Part shown: piece by piece, positions 48,408 to 57,714 of the stretch
Numbering within the stretch: the first letter of the stretch is position 1
How the letters are laid out: every line of letters starts with the position of its first letter
From: Candidatus Falkowbacteria bacterium RIFCSPLOWO2_12_FULL_45_13
Lineage (GTDB): Bacteria > Patescibacteriota > Patescibacteriia > Patescibacteriales > GWC2-42-12
Assembly: GCA_001778055.1 (NCBI GenBank)
Contig: MFFY01000061.1
Location: forward strand, 1-64,000
Direction of reading: 5' to 3'
Length of the DNA stretch: 64,000 bases
The notes under the pieces: generated by a model
What the model was told of the DNA's origin: nothing
What the model saw: only the letters and a program-made list of their open reading frames with translations
Databases searched by the model: none
Position numbers and translations under genes: made by a program

Positions 48408-49742
48408 CTACTTCTTTATCACCACCTCAATCCGGTCAACCAGGTTCGGCATCTTTTTCAAAAAGGCGGGGAAAAACTTTACTTCATAACCCGCCACTTC
48501 AGGCAGACTATTTAAATAGGCTTTTAGCTGCTCATTATTCAAACCAGCCAAATTATTTTTCTTGATTATTTTCGCGTTGTCTTTAAGCGTCACTTTAGCG
48601 ACAAAATCAACGTCAACCGTGGCCGTGCCTTGGCTTAAATTTATGCCGCCTAAATGATACGCTGTATCCGCGCGTCTTAATTCAACAATTTCTTTGTCAT
48701 CAGCCAAGGCATTAATTAGCTTGGCCCGGACCTGACTATAAATATCATTATCCTTAAAAGCCGCTACTGTAATCTTGGTTTTTATTTTAATGGTAAATTT
48801 ATCTTTTTCCTCTCCGACCTTGCCTTGCACTTCCTGGCTAATCGAATTGTTGTCAACTTCAATAATCGACTGTTCATATTCCTGATAAGCTTGGCTAATT
48901 TCTTTTTTAGCGTTGGTTAATAAACTTAACTTTAAACCGCTAACAGCCTTATCAATATCGCTTTGCGTGATTATATATTTAACCTTTTCCTGATAGGCCA
49001 TTGGCGACTGACTCTGAGCGTAAATTTTATCTTGTAACCCGGCCCAAAGTCCGGGAATGGTAAATTTGCTCGGACCGATGGCCATATCAGGCTTGGCTTC
49101 ATCAGCGTAAACTTCGGCCACTACCCGGCCCCCGGCCGGCACATTAACGGTATTTTTTAATCTAAACAATTTATTGTCCTGCGACAGTAGCCTAGTGGTG
49201 GCCACTAGGGGCTGATTCTTCAGATAATCATTTATAATCGTCACCTGGCCCGTAACTTCTTCGCCCAAAATTTTTTTGCCGGTAGCGGTGAAGGTTTGCG
49301 ATTGCTCCAGCGGCACCTGCCTGACGATGCCCAGAATTTCTCCTTGAGCCATGCCGGCCGTACTATCCATATCAACTATGGTGACGTTTAAACTATCAGT
49401 AACTTTCTCTTGAGTCGGAATAATAATCAAAGTCGCCTTGGCAAAGCCTAAATATAACACGGCTAAAACCAAAATAACGGTTAAGGCGATGAAACTGCCG
49501 GCAATCTTAAAATAAATATTTTTCGCCTCGCTCTTTTTCGCGGCCGTTAAATTTTCTTTAATTTTATATCCAGCTCTTGGCATCGACTGAATAGTATTAA
49601 AATTTTCATTTATTTTAAAAGGCGGTTTGTCCGCTTTTCTGACGCCGATGGCGACTCCTGCTTTGGTTGATTTTCTAGATGTTCTTTGCTTGGATTTTTT
49701 TACGGCTGCTTGTGGCGGAACTAAAAAATTTGTTTCTGGCAT
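48408..49742 (-). CDS. Membrane protein with baseplate-J-like domain
   Basis: 444 aa. Disordered basic N-terminus (KKSKQRTSRKSTKAG), one membrane helix near residues 85-107 (AGSFIALTVILVLAVLYLGFA), then a large extracytoplasmic part: GQVTIINDYLKNQPLVATTRLLSQDNKLFRLKNTVNVPAGGRVVAEVYAD, IPGLWAGLQDKIYAQS. The VATTRL...FRL...VPAGG pattern resembles what databases call baseplate J/gp47-like in Patescibacteria. No tail or phage genes lie nearby, so a phage role is not supported. Function unknown. Confidence 0.7.
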   Translation of the reverse strand: MPETNFLVPPQAAVKKSKQRTSRKSTKAGVAIGVRKADKPPFKINENFNTIQSMPRAGYKIKENLTAAKKSEAKNIYFKIAGSFIALTVILVLAVLYLGFAKATLIIIPTQEKVTDSLNVTIVDMDSTAGMAQGEILGIVRQVPLEQSQTFTATGKKILGEEVTGQVTIINDYLKNQPLVATTRLLSQDNKLFRLKNTVNVPAGGRVVAEVYADEAKPDMAIGPSKFTIPGLWAGLQDKIYAQSQSPMAYQEKVKYIITQSDIDKAVSGLKLSLLTNAKKEISQAYQEYEQSIIEVDNNSISQEVQGKVGEEKDKFTIKIKTKITVAAFKDNDIYSQVRAKLINALADDKEIVELRRADTAYHLGGINLSQGTATVDVDFVAKVTLKDNAKIIKKNNLAGLNNEQLKAYLNSLPEVAGYEVKFFPAFLKKMPNLVDRIEVVIKK

Positions 49743-49759
49743 ATAAATTTCGCGCAACC

Positions 49760-49876
49760 TGCCTGCCGATAGGCAGGCTCATAACTCGTAGCTCGCAACT
49801 CTTTTACCTAATATTTTGAGTTATGAGCTATGGGTTATGGGTTATGAGTTACGAGTTGTGAGTTATGAGATTAATA
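49760..49876. repeat. GAGTTATGAG-family palindrome (intergenic)
   Basis: TCATAACTCGTAGCTCGCAACTC faces tandem GAGTTATGAGCTATGGGTTATG-type words, with a small CCTGCCTGCC...GGCAGG hairpin at 49760-49778. The same word set occurs in cca and at the end of queH. Confidence 0.75.
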
Positions 49877-49904
49877 TTATTTTACCAGCTTTCAGCCATT
49901 CTGT

Positions 49905-52900
49905 CTAATCTAAAATCTTGTTTATTGCTTCAACCATATCCCGGCTGTAATTTACCTTAAAATCGGTTTTCACCAGGTTAGTCTTAGCGCCGGAAATTAA
50001 TTTAAAAAAGACTTTTTTGTCGCCGCTATTTTTTATTAAAATTTGCTTTAATTTAGCTAATATTAACTCATTGATGTTGCCATTTAAAGTTATGAAGAGC
50101 TTGTCATTTTTAAGAACTAGGTTCTTGGCGGCCGGTAAGGCGCCAGCCCACGCCGGCTGGCTGGCTGACGAAACGGCTTGGAGCGAGGGATAGCCGTAAG
50201 ACACGGCGCCATTAGACGCCTTGGGGTAAAATCTTTTTATTCCACCATTGCTTTTATTATTACCGCTGGCCGTAAATTTATTTATGGCCTCGGCCGCGGT
50301 TTCGGAGGTTAGCTCCATGACTTTATTACAAAGCAATTTCAACTCCTGATCTTTGTCCGATAATTTTCCCTGGCAAAGCACGACTTTGCCTTCCTGCCAA
50401 ATTAAATTGTTTTCTTTAAGAAGGCTGGGGAAAACTAAAATTTCCAGGCTGCCGGTCATATCTTCAATCTTGACAAACAGCATGGGTTCGGCAGAGCGGG
50501 TGATGATCTTCTTTATTTTAGTTATCACTCCGCCCAAGCTAACCTGATAATCAGACTGATGCTCGGCTAAAGCGGCTACGGGCAGCACGGCTGAATTCAG
50601 TATTTTTTTGCAGCCGGAAAAGGGATGATCGCTGATATAGAGCCCGAGCAATTCTTTTTCCCAGGCTAATTTTTCCCGCGCCGTGGCCGCCGGCGCCGGT
50701 CCTAACTTAATCCGGCGGTTAAAATTTATGCTGGGAGCGTCCATAAATAAACTGGCCTGGCAATTGGATTTTGATTTGGCGATGTCGCGGTTAAATCCCA
50801 AAATATTTTCCATATTGCCCAAGAGCTGACCGCGTTCGCCGAAATTATCCAAGCTACCGCTTTTGACCAGGCTCTCCAGCGATTTTTTATTTAAATCTTT
50901 ATCGCAGACTCTTTCCAATAAGTCAGTGATATCTTTATACGGGCCATGCTGTTTGCGCTCCTTGATGATCTCCTCGGCAATATGGCCGCCGATATTTTTT
51001 ATGGCTTTAAGCCCGAAACGGATTGTTTTGGACTCTTCATTCTGGCCAACCGCCTGATTTCTCTCCGTGCCGCTGGTTACCACGGTAAAGGATTCGTATG
51101 ATTGATTAATGTCCGGCGCCATCACTTTTATGCCCATGTGGCGGCATTCCTCAATTTCAATGGCAATGCGGTCGATATTCTCCTGATCGGCGGTCAAAAG
51201 CGCGGCCATGAATTCTGCCGGCCAGCGCGCTTTTAAATAGGCGGTTTGATAACCGATCAAAGCGTAGCAGGCGGCATGGCTCCTATTAAAGCCGTAGCCG
51301 GCGAATGGCTCGATAAAGGAAAAGATGTTTTCCGCTTGCTGGCTGGAGATGCCGTTTTTAACGCAGCCGTCGATAAACTTTTCTTTTTGTTCAGCCAGCA
51401 ATTTCACTATTTTTTTGCCCATGGCTTTTCTTAAAACATCGGCTTCGGCCATGGTAAAGCCGGCCAAATCCCTGGCCATCCGCATCACCTGCTCCTGATA
51501 AATGGCCACGCCATAGGTTTTTTTTAGGATCGGCTCCAGCTTGGCGTGAAGTAGCCGCGGTTTTTTTAGGGCCTTCTTGCCGTTGATATAATCGGGAATC
51601 CATTCCATCGGCCCGGGGCGATAGAGCGCTACCATGGCGATGATATCTTCAAACTCAGTGGGTTTAAGCTCGCGCAAATACCTTTTCATGCCGCTGGATT
51701 CAAATTGAAAGACGCCGGTGGTTTCTCCGGCCTGGAATAGTTTATAGGTCAAAGCGTCATTTTGCGGAATTTTATCTATATCAATCGCCAGGTCGCGGGT
51801 ATTTTTAATAATCTTAATGGCCGACTCGATAATGGTCAGATTTTTTAAACCCAGAAAATCCATTTTTAAAAGACCCAAATCTTCCACCGGGTGCAAAGAA
51901 TATTGCGAGATCACGCTGCGATCAGAAGAGGAGGCGTATTGCAAAGGCAGATATTCGGTTAAAGGATCCTTGGTGATGACTACGCCGCAGGCGTGGGTGG
52001 AGGCGTGCCGCGCCACGCCCTCCAGCCGCCGGGCGTAATCAATGATCCGCCGGGCCGATTCATCGTTTCTGTAAAGCTCTTTTAATTCGCCGACTTCCTC
52101 GACCGCTTGCTTGATTTTAGAAAACATCGGGATCATCTTAGCCAGTTTATCGCAAAATTCGTAAGGATAATTAAGCGCCCGGCCGACGTCGCGGATGGCG
52201 GCCCGGGCGGCCATGGTGCCGAAAGTGATAATTTGCGCCACATGGTCTTTGCCATATTTCTCTTCCACGTAACGGAGCACTTCATCGCGCCTGGCGTCGG
52301 CAAAATCCATGTCAATATCCGGCATGGAAATCCGGTCGGGATTTAAAAACCTCTCAAACAGCAAATCGTACTTAAGCGGGTCAATATTAGTGATATTCAA
52401 TAAATACGAAACCAGCGAACCGGCGGCCGAACCGCGGCCCGGTCCGACCACGATGTTATTTGATTTGGCCCAGTTGACGAAATCCGCCACAATTAAAAAA
52501 TAAGACGGCCAGCCCATTTTTTTAATGACGGTCAGTTCGTAATCCATTCTGGCTTTAATTGTCGGGTCAATTTGCTCATAATTTTTGCCGTAACGAATCA
52601 TTAAGCCCTGATGGCATAAATTATCCAGATAAGCTTCAATCTCCTGCCCGCCCGGCGTGAGGAAAAACGGCAACTGAATTTTTCCCAGCTCTAATTCCAG
52701 ATTGCATAAAGCGGCGATTTTTTCCGTGTTCAAGATGGCTTCGGGCGTCTCCTTAAAAGCTTCGATCATCTCTTTGGTCGGCCGGAAAGAATAATCGCCT
52801 CCCAGCATCATCATGCGATCGCGGTCTTCTTTTTTCTTCTTGGTCTGCAAGCATAATAAAACATCCTGCGGCTCGTCATCATCTTTATTCAAATAGTGGA

Positions 52901-53519
52901 TATCGTTAGTCGCCACCAGCGGGAGATTAAGTTCCCGGGAGATGGCGATAAGCGCCTGATTAACCGGCCCCTGCTCCGCCAGATTGGGATGGCTTTGCAG
53001 TTCCAGGTAAAAATTACCCGGACCGAACAGCTGGCTGTATTCCAACACTCTTTTTTTGGCCTTGTCTAACTTCCCCGCCGTAACGAGGCGCGGGATTTCC
53101 CCGGCCAAACAAGCGGTTAAAGCGATCAAGCCTTCGCAGTGCTTGGACAAAACTTCCCAATCAATTCTGGGCTTATAATAAAAGCCTTCCAGGTGGGCGA
53201 TGGAAGTCAGTTTGATTAAATTTTGGTAGCCAACCCTATTTTTCGCCAACAGCACCAGGTGGTAATTCCTTCCGTCGGATTTAACATTTTTATCCAGCCG
53301 CGACCCGGGCGCCAGATAAGTTTCCACGCCGATGATTGGTTTAAGGCCGGCCTGTTTGCATTTCTGATAAAATTCAATTACGCCGTACATGACGCCATGG
53401 TCGGTCAAGGCCAGGCTGGTCGAACCCTCGTCCTTGGCTTTTTTTACCAGCTCGTCAATTTTGGTTAAGCCGTCCAGCAAAGAATAATGGCTATGGACAT
53501 GGAGATGTGTAAATTGCAT
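49905..53519 (-). CDS. dnaE: DNA polymerase III alpha subunit
   Basis: Replicative polymerase. 1204 aa: PHP domain at the start (FTHLHVHSHYSLLDGLTKI, ALTDHGVMYGVIEFY), palm with catalytic PDIDMDFADARRDEV, VGPGRGSAAGSLVSYLL, fingers (GFNRSHAACYALIGYQTAYLKA), tandem HhH region (EPFAGYG... LLERVCDKDLNKKSLESLVKSGSLD) and an OB-fold (VSLGGVITKIKKIITRSAEPMLFVKIEDMTGSLEIL). A linker near residue 1120 (SSASQPAWAGALPAAKN) is encoded by a GC palindrome-like stretch and may be repeat derived. Monocistronic. Confidence 0.97.
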   Translation of the reverse strand: MQFTHLHVHSHYSLLDGLTKIDELVKKAKDEGSTSLALTDHGVMYGVIEFYQKCKQAGLKPIIGVETYLAPGSRLDKNVKSDGRNYHLVLLAKNRVGYQNLIKLTSIAHLEGFYYKPRIDWEVLSKHCEGLIALTACLAGEIPRLVTAGKLDKAKKRVLEYSQLFGPGNFYLELQSHPNLAEQGPVNQALIAISRELNLPLVATNDIHYLNKDDDEPQDVLLCLQTKKKKEDRDRMMMLGGDYSFRPTKEMIEAFKETPEAILNTEKIAALCNLELELGKIQLPFFLTPGGQEIEAYLDNLCHQGLMIRYGKNYEQIDPTIKARMDYELTVIKKMGWPSYFLIVADFVNWAKSNNIVVGPGRGSAAGSLVSYLLNITNIDPLKYDLLFERFLNPDRISMPDIDMDFADARRDEVLRYVEEKYGKDHVAQIITFGTMAARAAIRDVGRALNYPYEFCDKLAKMIPMFSKIKQAVEEVGELKELYRNDESARRIIDYARRLEGVARHASTHACGVVITKDPLTEYLPLQYASSSDRSVISQYSLHPVEDLGLLKMDFLGLKNLTIIESAIKIIKNTRDLAIDIDKIPQNDALTYKLFQAGETTGVFQFESSGMKRYLRELKPTEFEDIIAMVALYRPGPMEWIPDYINGKKALKKPRLLHAKLEPILKKTYGVAIYQEQVMRMARDLAGFTMAEADVLRKAMGKKIVKLLAEQKEKFIDGCVKNGISSQQAENIFSFIEPFAGYGFNRSHAACYALIGYQTAYLKARWPAEFMAALLTADQENIDRIAIEIEECRHMGIKVMAPDINQSYESFTVVTSGTERNQAVGQNEESKTIRFGLKAIKNIGGHIAEEIIKERKQHGPYKDITDLLERVCDKDLNKKSLESLVKSGSLDNFGERGQLLGNMENILGFNRDIAKSKSNCQASLFMDAPSINFNRRIKLGPAPAATAREKLAWEKELLGLYISDHPFSGCKKILNSAVLPVAALAEHQSDYQVSLGGVITKIKKIITRSAEPMLFVKIEDMTGSLEILVFPSLLKENNLIWQEGKVVLCQGKLSDKDQELKLLCNKVMELTSETAAEAINKFTASGNNKSNGGIKRFYPKASNGAVSYGYPSLQAVSSASQPAWAGALPAAKNLVLKNDKLFITLNGNINELILAKLKQILIKNSGDKKVFFKLISGAKTNLVKTDFKVNYSRDMVEAINKILD

Positions 53520-53563
53520 ACCTGCTGACTTATTATGCGCGTTGTTCTTAATTCATTGGCCCT

Positions 53564-53634
53564 ACAAATCTACGAATCCACTAAAAATATACAAATATTT
53601 GTAAATTCGTTATTTTATTCGTTGATTCGTTAGG
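53564..53634. repeat. ATTCG-family palindrome upstream of dnaE
   Basis: CCCTACAAATCTACGAATCC faces GATTCGTTAGGG with tandem ATTCGTT words. It separates dnaE from parB. A string of TACTTCTTACTTC repeats follows at 53758-53800, like 28035-28070. Confidence 0.6.
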
Positions 53635-53792
53635 GTTTTGATTATTATAATATAACATTTTTTCCGGTAATGGCAAACTTTTAATTTAAACGGTCTTTTT
53701 TTATTTTAAAAATTTCGTCGCCAAGCAAAAAACAGGCTTTAAAATTTTAAACCTGTCTTTTACTTCTTACTTCCTACTTCTTACTTCTAACT

Positions 53793-54671
53793 TCACTTCT
53801 TAATTTTATTAGTCAGCTCGCCCAGCTCTTCGTCCGAGAAAAAATAAATAATGACTTCCCCGCCCTTGCCTTTCCTTTTAATTTCCGCTTTGGTGCCGAA
53901 AAACTGGCGGAAAGCAAATTCCTTGTCTTTATCGGCGTAGTTAATTTTTATTCTGGCCTGTTTGGTCCCGCCCATAACCCTGGTCTCTTTGACAGCGTCA
54001 CTGACCGTCATTTGACCGCGCAATATTTTTTTAAATAAAGCCATCTGCTTGACCTCGTTTTCCAGACCGGCGATTGTTTTGGCATGGCCCTCGTTAATCC
54101 GGCCTTCAATCAGGGCGGTTTGAATTTCTTCGGGCAAATTCAAAAGTCTGATGGCGTTGGCTATAACCGGCCGCGATTTGGAGAGCCTCAAAGCCAGTTC
54201 GTCCTGGCTTAAATTAAATTCATCTATCAATTTGCGGTAAGCCACCGCGGCCTCAATCGGGTTTAAGTCTTCCCGCTGCAGGTTTTCCACCAGCGCCACT
54301 TCCAGTTTTTGCTGTTCGCTGGCCTGGCGGATAATCACCGGTATCAGCGGCAGGCCTAAAACTTTGGCCGCTCTTAAGCGGCGTTCGCCCGCGATTAATT
54401 CGTACTGGCCGTTTTTTTGCGTTACTATCAATGGCTGAATGACGCCGTATTGCTTAATTGACGTCGCCAGCTCGCTTTGCTGGAGCTCGCTAAAATTCCG
54501 GCGGGGCTGCAGGGGATTAAACCGTATTTGTTCCGGACTGATCTGATGTATCCGGTTCTTATCCGTTTCGCTAGCCACCTCAACCACGGCTTCGCCGCTT
54601 GAAGCCGTGGTAACTTTTTTAACTTTTTGCGGAATCAGGGAACTAAGTCCCCTGCCTAAGCTATTGGACAT
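53793..54671 (-). CDS. parB: Chromosome partitioning protein ParB
   Basis: 292 aa CTPase/DNA-binding protein of the parS system. IHQISPEQIRFNPLQPRRNF, IKQYGVIQPLIVTQ, ELIAGERRLRAAKVLGL (nucleotide-binding boxes), VENLQREDLNPIEAAVAYRKL, then the HTH (LSQDELALRLSKSRPVIANAIRLLNLP) and a C-terminal dimerisation part. 77 nt downstream of parA, the normal order. Confidence 0.95.
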   Translation of the reverse strand: MSNSLGRGLSSLIPQKVKKVTTASSGEAVVEVASETDKNRIHQISPEQIRFNPLQPRRNFSELQQSELATSIKQYGVIQPLIVTQKNGQYELIAGERRLRAAKVLGLPLIPVIIRQASEQQKLEVALVENLQREDLNPIEAAVAYRKLIDEFNLSQDELALRLSKSRPVIANAIRLLNLPEEIQTALIEGRINEGHAKTIAGLENEVKQMALFKKILRGQMTVSDAVKETRVMGGTKQARIKINYADKDKEFAFRQFFGTKAEIKRKGKGGEVIIYFFSDEELGELTNKIKK

Positions 54672-54748
54672 ATTTTAATAAAATTTTAAATTTGAAATTT
54701 GAATTGAATTTAAAATTACAAAATTTAAAATTGATTTAAATTATAAAT

Positions 54749-55522
54749 TTAAAATTTAGACCTTTCCAAATCCATCACTTCCCTGGCCAGCTTTTCGTAA
54801 GCCCGGCCGCCTTTTGATTTAGGGTCGTAATATAAAATCGAACGGCCATAGCTCGGCGCCTCGGCCAGCTTGACGCTTCTGGGGATAATGCTCCTAAAAA
54901 CTTTGTTGGGAAAATATTGGTAGAGCTCGTTCATGACCGATCCGGATAGGCGGTTCCTTTTATCAAACATGGTTATGACCGCGCCCATAATGCCCAGCCC
55001 CGCCTTTAAATTGCTTTGCACCAGGCTGATGGTGTCCAATAACTGGCCTAAGCCTTCCAGGGCGAAATATTCGCTCTGGATGGGAATTAAGACTTCGTCA
55101 GCCGCCACCAGGCTGTTGACGGTTAACAGCCCCAGCGAGGGCGGCCCGTCAATAATGATATAATCATATTCGTCTTTAATCTGGTCCAAAATTTGCGCCA
55201 ACCTAAATTCCCGGTTTTCCAAATTAACCAGTTCAATGCCGGCGCCGGCCAAAGCAATCGTGGCCGGAGCGATCTTATAGCCGTCCTGCAAAGTATATTT
55301 GATGACTTCAAAGATCGGCTTATGCCCGATCAGGGCTTCGTAAATGCCGTGTTCCAAATTTTTATGGTCAATCCCTAAGCCGGACGTGGCGTTGGCCTGC
55401 GGATCAATGTCAACCAACAGCACCTGTTTGCCCAAATAGGCCAGATAAGCGCCCAAATTCAAGGCGGTAGTGGTTTTGCCCACCCCGCCCTTTTGATTGA
55501 CAATGGAGATTATTTTACCCAT
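54749..55522 (-). CDS. parA: Chromosome partitioning ATPase ParA (Soj)
   Basis: 257 aa. Deviant Walker A KGGVGKTTTALNLGAYLA, DIDPQANATSGLG, DYIIIDGPPSLGLLT and PIQSEYFALEGLGQLLDTI. It drives segregation with ParB. The ParA-ParB pair often lies near the replication origin, and gyrB and dnaE are within 12 kb, but no dnaA, parS 16-mer or origin signature is seen in the window. Confidence 0.95.
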   Translation of the reverse strand: MGKIISIVNQKGGVGKTTTALNLGAYLAYLGKQVLLVDIDPQANATSGLGIDHKNLEHGIYEALIGHKPIFEVIKYTLQDGYKIAPATIALAGAGIELVNLENREFRLAQILDQIKDEYDYIIIDGPPSLGLLTVNSLVAADEVLIPIQSEYFALEGLGQLLDTISLVQSNLKAGLGIMGAVITMFDKRNRLSGSVMNELYQYFPNKVFRSIIPRSVKLAEAPSYGRSILYYDPKSKGGRAYEKLAREVMDLERSKF

Positions 55523-55524
55523 TT

Positions 55525-55632
55525 AGAATAAGAAACAATAATCAAGAAACAATAACCGAAACCAAGCAAAACATCCAAATTTCAAATTATTATTGTTTGT
55601 TGCTTGTATCTTGGTTATTGGTTATTTTTCAC
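55525..55632. repeat. AACAATAACC-family palindrome upstream of parA
   Basis: AAGAAACAATAATCAAGAAAC faces GTTTGTTGCTTG...GGTTATTGGTTATT. Related words are at 7733-7757 and 7793-7810 on both sides of the ackA end. Confidence 0.6.
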
Positions 55633-55729
55633 ATTTATATTATACCCCATTTCCGCCCTCTTTGACAAATTTATAAAAAAAATTTATTATTATATCAGAA
55701 TAAAACTAGCTTGAGCTGGTTTTTATATA

Positions 55730-55905
55730 GAGATGGTTACAAAACTATTTCGTAGCGAAATTTAGATATTTTTCGGCCAGGCGAGGAAAACCAGCGAAAT
55801 GATTTGAACCGTAATAGTATTACGGTGAAAATCATTTCGCGCCAGTTTGACGAAGCCTGGCCGAAAAATAGCAAATTGCAGCAAAAATAGTTTTGTAACC
55901 ATCTC
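55730..55905. mobile_element. 176-bp foldback element (MITE-like) beside tRNA-Leu
   Basis: Perfect 21-bp terminal arms (55730-55750 and 55885-55905, beginning GAGATGGTTACAAAACTATT). A second pair is TTTTTCGGCCAGGC/GCCTGGCCGAAAAA, then GCGAAATGATTT/AAATCATTTCGC, and a central palindrome ACCGTAATAGTATTACGGT. Nearly the whole element folds into one long hairpin and has no reading frame. It ends 34 nt before tRNA-Leu. Single copy in the window. Confidence 0.8.
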
Positions 55906-55939
55906 ATATAAAGGTAAGCTCAAAAAATCGAAAATTTTG

Positions 55940-56026
55940 GGGGATGTGTTGGAACTGGTAGACGAGAAGGTCTCAAAAACCTTTGGAAGCAATTCCGTGT
56001 GGGTTCGACTCCCACCATCCCCACCA
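55940..56026 (+). tRNA. tRNA-Leu (anticodon CAA)
   Basis: Acceptor GGGGATG/CATCCCC, anticodon stem AAGGT/ACCTT with loop CTCAAAA giving CAA (reads TTG), a long variable arm (GGAAGCAATTCC) typical of type II tRNA, T-arm GTGGG/CCCAC with loop TTCGACT. CCA is encoded. Confidence 0.95.
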
Positions 56027-56150
56027 GCGATTTTTATATCACACTGTGTGTGTATGCTCTGAACGAGCAGGGCGGGCTGGCTTTCTTGGTCTGGTTTCGT
56101 TCAGGAGTTTCGGATAAAATGAGTTCGAGCCAAACTGTAAAAACACACCA

Positions 56151-56195
56151 AGGAGGACCAAGCCCGGAAGAAGTTTGGTCTTTTTGGACCTTAAA
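56151..56195 (+). promoter_or_regulatory. Repeated leader element, copy 1 (upstream of purD)
   Basis: 45-nt unit: an AAGGAGG tract, then hairpin GACCAA-(GCCCGGAAGAAGT)-TTGGTC, then TTTTT, then GGACC. It matches copy 2 at 57715-57759 at 42 of 45 positions. The second GGTC can instead pair with the trailing GACC, so two mutually exclusive hairpins are possible. It starts 56 nt before the purD Shine-Dalgarno region. Form resembles a transcription attenuator; the signal is unknown. Confidence 0.6.
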
Positions 56196-56250
56196 AAGAT
56201 TTTAAAAAACGGTAAACTTAACCTAACAACAGACAAGAAAGGAACCAGCC

Positions 56251-57594
56251 ATGAACGAAAACGTACTATTGGTCGGCAACAGCGCCCGAGGGCACGCTAT
56301 CGCGGAAGCGATAATCAGGTCAAAGCCAACTCCGGTCTTGTTCGCCTACATGAAAGCCAACAACCCTGGAATAGCGGCCCTGGCGGATAAAGTCCAAATT
56401 GGCGGCTACGACGATCTGAAAAAAATCACCGGTTTCGCCCGGAGTCAGGGCGCCAGTCTGGCCGTAATTGATTCGGAAGAGCCATTAAAAAACGGCGTGG
56501 CTGATGCCCTGGAAATAGCCCGGATCCCGGTGGTCGGGCCCGGACAGCTAGAGACCCAACTGGAAACCTCAAAAGCTTTCACCAGGGAACTGATGAAGCA
56601 ATATAACGTAGCCGGCAGTCCAAAATCAAAAACCTTTAGGACTATGGACGGCATCGAAGAATACCTGAAGGAAAATATGCCATGCGTTTTAAAGCCGGAC
56701 GGACTGACCGGCGGCAAAGGCGTTATGGTCCAGGGCGAACACTTCAATACCGTGGATGAAGCATTGGGAATCTGCCTTGACATTCTGACGCATCGCCCGA
56801 CGGTGGTGATTGAAGAAAAACTTGAAGGCGAGGAATTTTCTCTCCAATGTTTCTGCTCCGGCCTGATTGTTGTGCCCATGCCGCCGGTTCAAGATCACAA
56901 ACGCCGACTGATTGGCGATCAGGGATTGAACACCGGTAGTATGGGTTCGTATTCCTGCCCTGACCATCTGTTGCCGTTCCTAACGCAGGATGATTTGAAC
57001 CAGGCCGTGGACATTCTGGAGCAGATCGTCCTGGTATTGTACTTAGAAACCGGCGGTTATTACAGGGGCATAATCTACGGCGGTTTCATGCTGACTGCCC
57101 CGGGGCTTAAACTATTGGAGATCAACGCCCGCTTCGGCGATCCGGAAGCCATCAACGTCTTGTCGCTCCTGGAAACCGATTTCCTAGACATCTGCCGATC
57201 TATCACCTGCCCCAGAAACTATGGCAAGCTCAACCAACTGGACATTAGGTTCAAACCCCTGGCCACGGTGGTAAAATACGTGGTGCCGGTCAATTACGGC
57301 CTGCCCAAAAACCAGTATGTCCAAACAGCCTCTGATGTTATCCAACTCGACAACCCGGGAGAGGCCCGCCTTTATTATTCATCCGTTGCGAGCAAGCGGA
57401 CCGTCATTCGCCTGACCTCTTCCCGCGCCGTGGCGGTCCTGGGAACCGGTTCCGACCTGGCTGAAGCGGAAAGGATCGCCGAACAAGGGACTCGCGCCGT
57501 TATCGGAGCGGTGGATCACCGTTCGGACATCGGCACGGCCGCGCTTATCGCCAAACGAGTGCGGCACATGGAGAAGTTAAAAAAAACAAAATAA
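56251..57594 (+). CDS. purD: Phosphoribosylamine-glycine ligase (PurD)-like ATP-grasp enzyme
   Basis: Second step of de novo purine synthesis, joining glycine to phosphoribosylamine with ATP. 447 aa. NVLLVGNSARGHAIAEAI start, VGPGQLETQLETSKAFTRELMKQYNV, ATP-grasp VLKPDGLTGGKGVMV, EEKLEGEEFSLQCF, GLNTGSMGSYSC, YRGIIYGGFMLTAPGLKLLEINARFGDPEAINVLSLLETDFLDI. The residues around 60-85 diverge from typical PurD. Shine-Dalgarno AAAGGAA precedes the ATG. Codon use is richer in GC than in neighbours. First gene of a plus-strand purine island. Confidence 0.88.
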   Translation: MNENVLLVGNSARGHAIAEAIIRSKPTPVLFAYMKANNPGIAALADKVQIGGYDDLKKITGFARSQGASLAVIDSEEPLKNGVADALEIARIPVVGPGQLETQLETSKAFTRELMKQYNVAGSPKSKTFRTMDGIEEYLKENMPCVLKPDGLTGGKGVMVQGEHFNTVDEALGICLDILTHRPTVVIEEKLEGEEFSLQCFCSGLIVVPMPPVQDHKRRLIGDQGLNTGSMGSYSCPDHLLPFLTQDDLNQAVDILEQIVLVLYLETGGYYRGIIYGGFMLTAPGLKLLEINARFGDPEAINVLSLLETDFLDICRSITCPRNYGKLNQLDIRFKPLATVVKYVVPVNYGLPKNQYVQTASDVIQLDNPGEARLYYSSVASKRTVIRLTSSRAVAVLGTGSDLAEAERIAEQGTRAVIGAVDHRSDIGTAALIAKRVRHMEKLKKTK

Positions 57595-57616
57595 TATCCC
57601 GTTTAAGGGATATAAT

Positions 57617-57671
57617 AGGGTTTCGATTTAGAACGTATTGCAATGCGTCCTACTGCCGAAACCCTTTTTTT
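57617..57671 (+). terminator. purD terminator
   Basis: AGGGTTTCG/CGAAACCCT stem with a 31-nt loop that can itself pair (ATTGCAAT), followed by seven T. It lies 22 nt after the purD stop. Confidence 0.85.
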
Positions 57672-57673
57672 GC

Positions 57674-57702
57674 TTGCCTTTTCCCAACCTTTGTACTAAC
57701 AT
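57674..57702 (+). promoter_or_regulatory. Probable promoter of purB
   Basis: -35 TTGCCT, 17-nt spacer, -10 TAACAT. Transcription would begin just before the repeated leader, so that the AAGGAGG hairpin unit forms the very 5' end of the mRNA. Confidence 0.5.
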
Positions 57703-57714
57703 TTAATCAAACAT

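Noticed and set aside
48408..49742. Prophage indicated by the baseplate-J-like domain
   Set aside because: No tail, capsid, integrase or terminase gene lies nearby, and the protein has an N-terminal membrane anchor, which fits a cellular surface protein.
53520..55740. Replication origin beside parAB
   Set aside because: ParA and ParB are here and gyrB and dnaE are near, but there is no dnaA, no DnaA-box cluster I could see and no parS 16-mer (TGTTTCACGTGAAACA). A partial match TGTTTCACTTGG at 24647 is far away and beside a tRNA.
55999..56205. Open frame overlapping tRNA-Leu and the purD leader, including a 28-codon ORF from 56119
   Set aside because: It starts inside the tRNA, and the second copy of the leader has TAG in the corresponding frame, so the conserved sequence is not maintained as protein.
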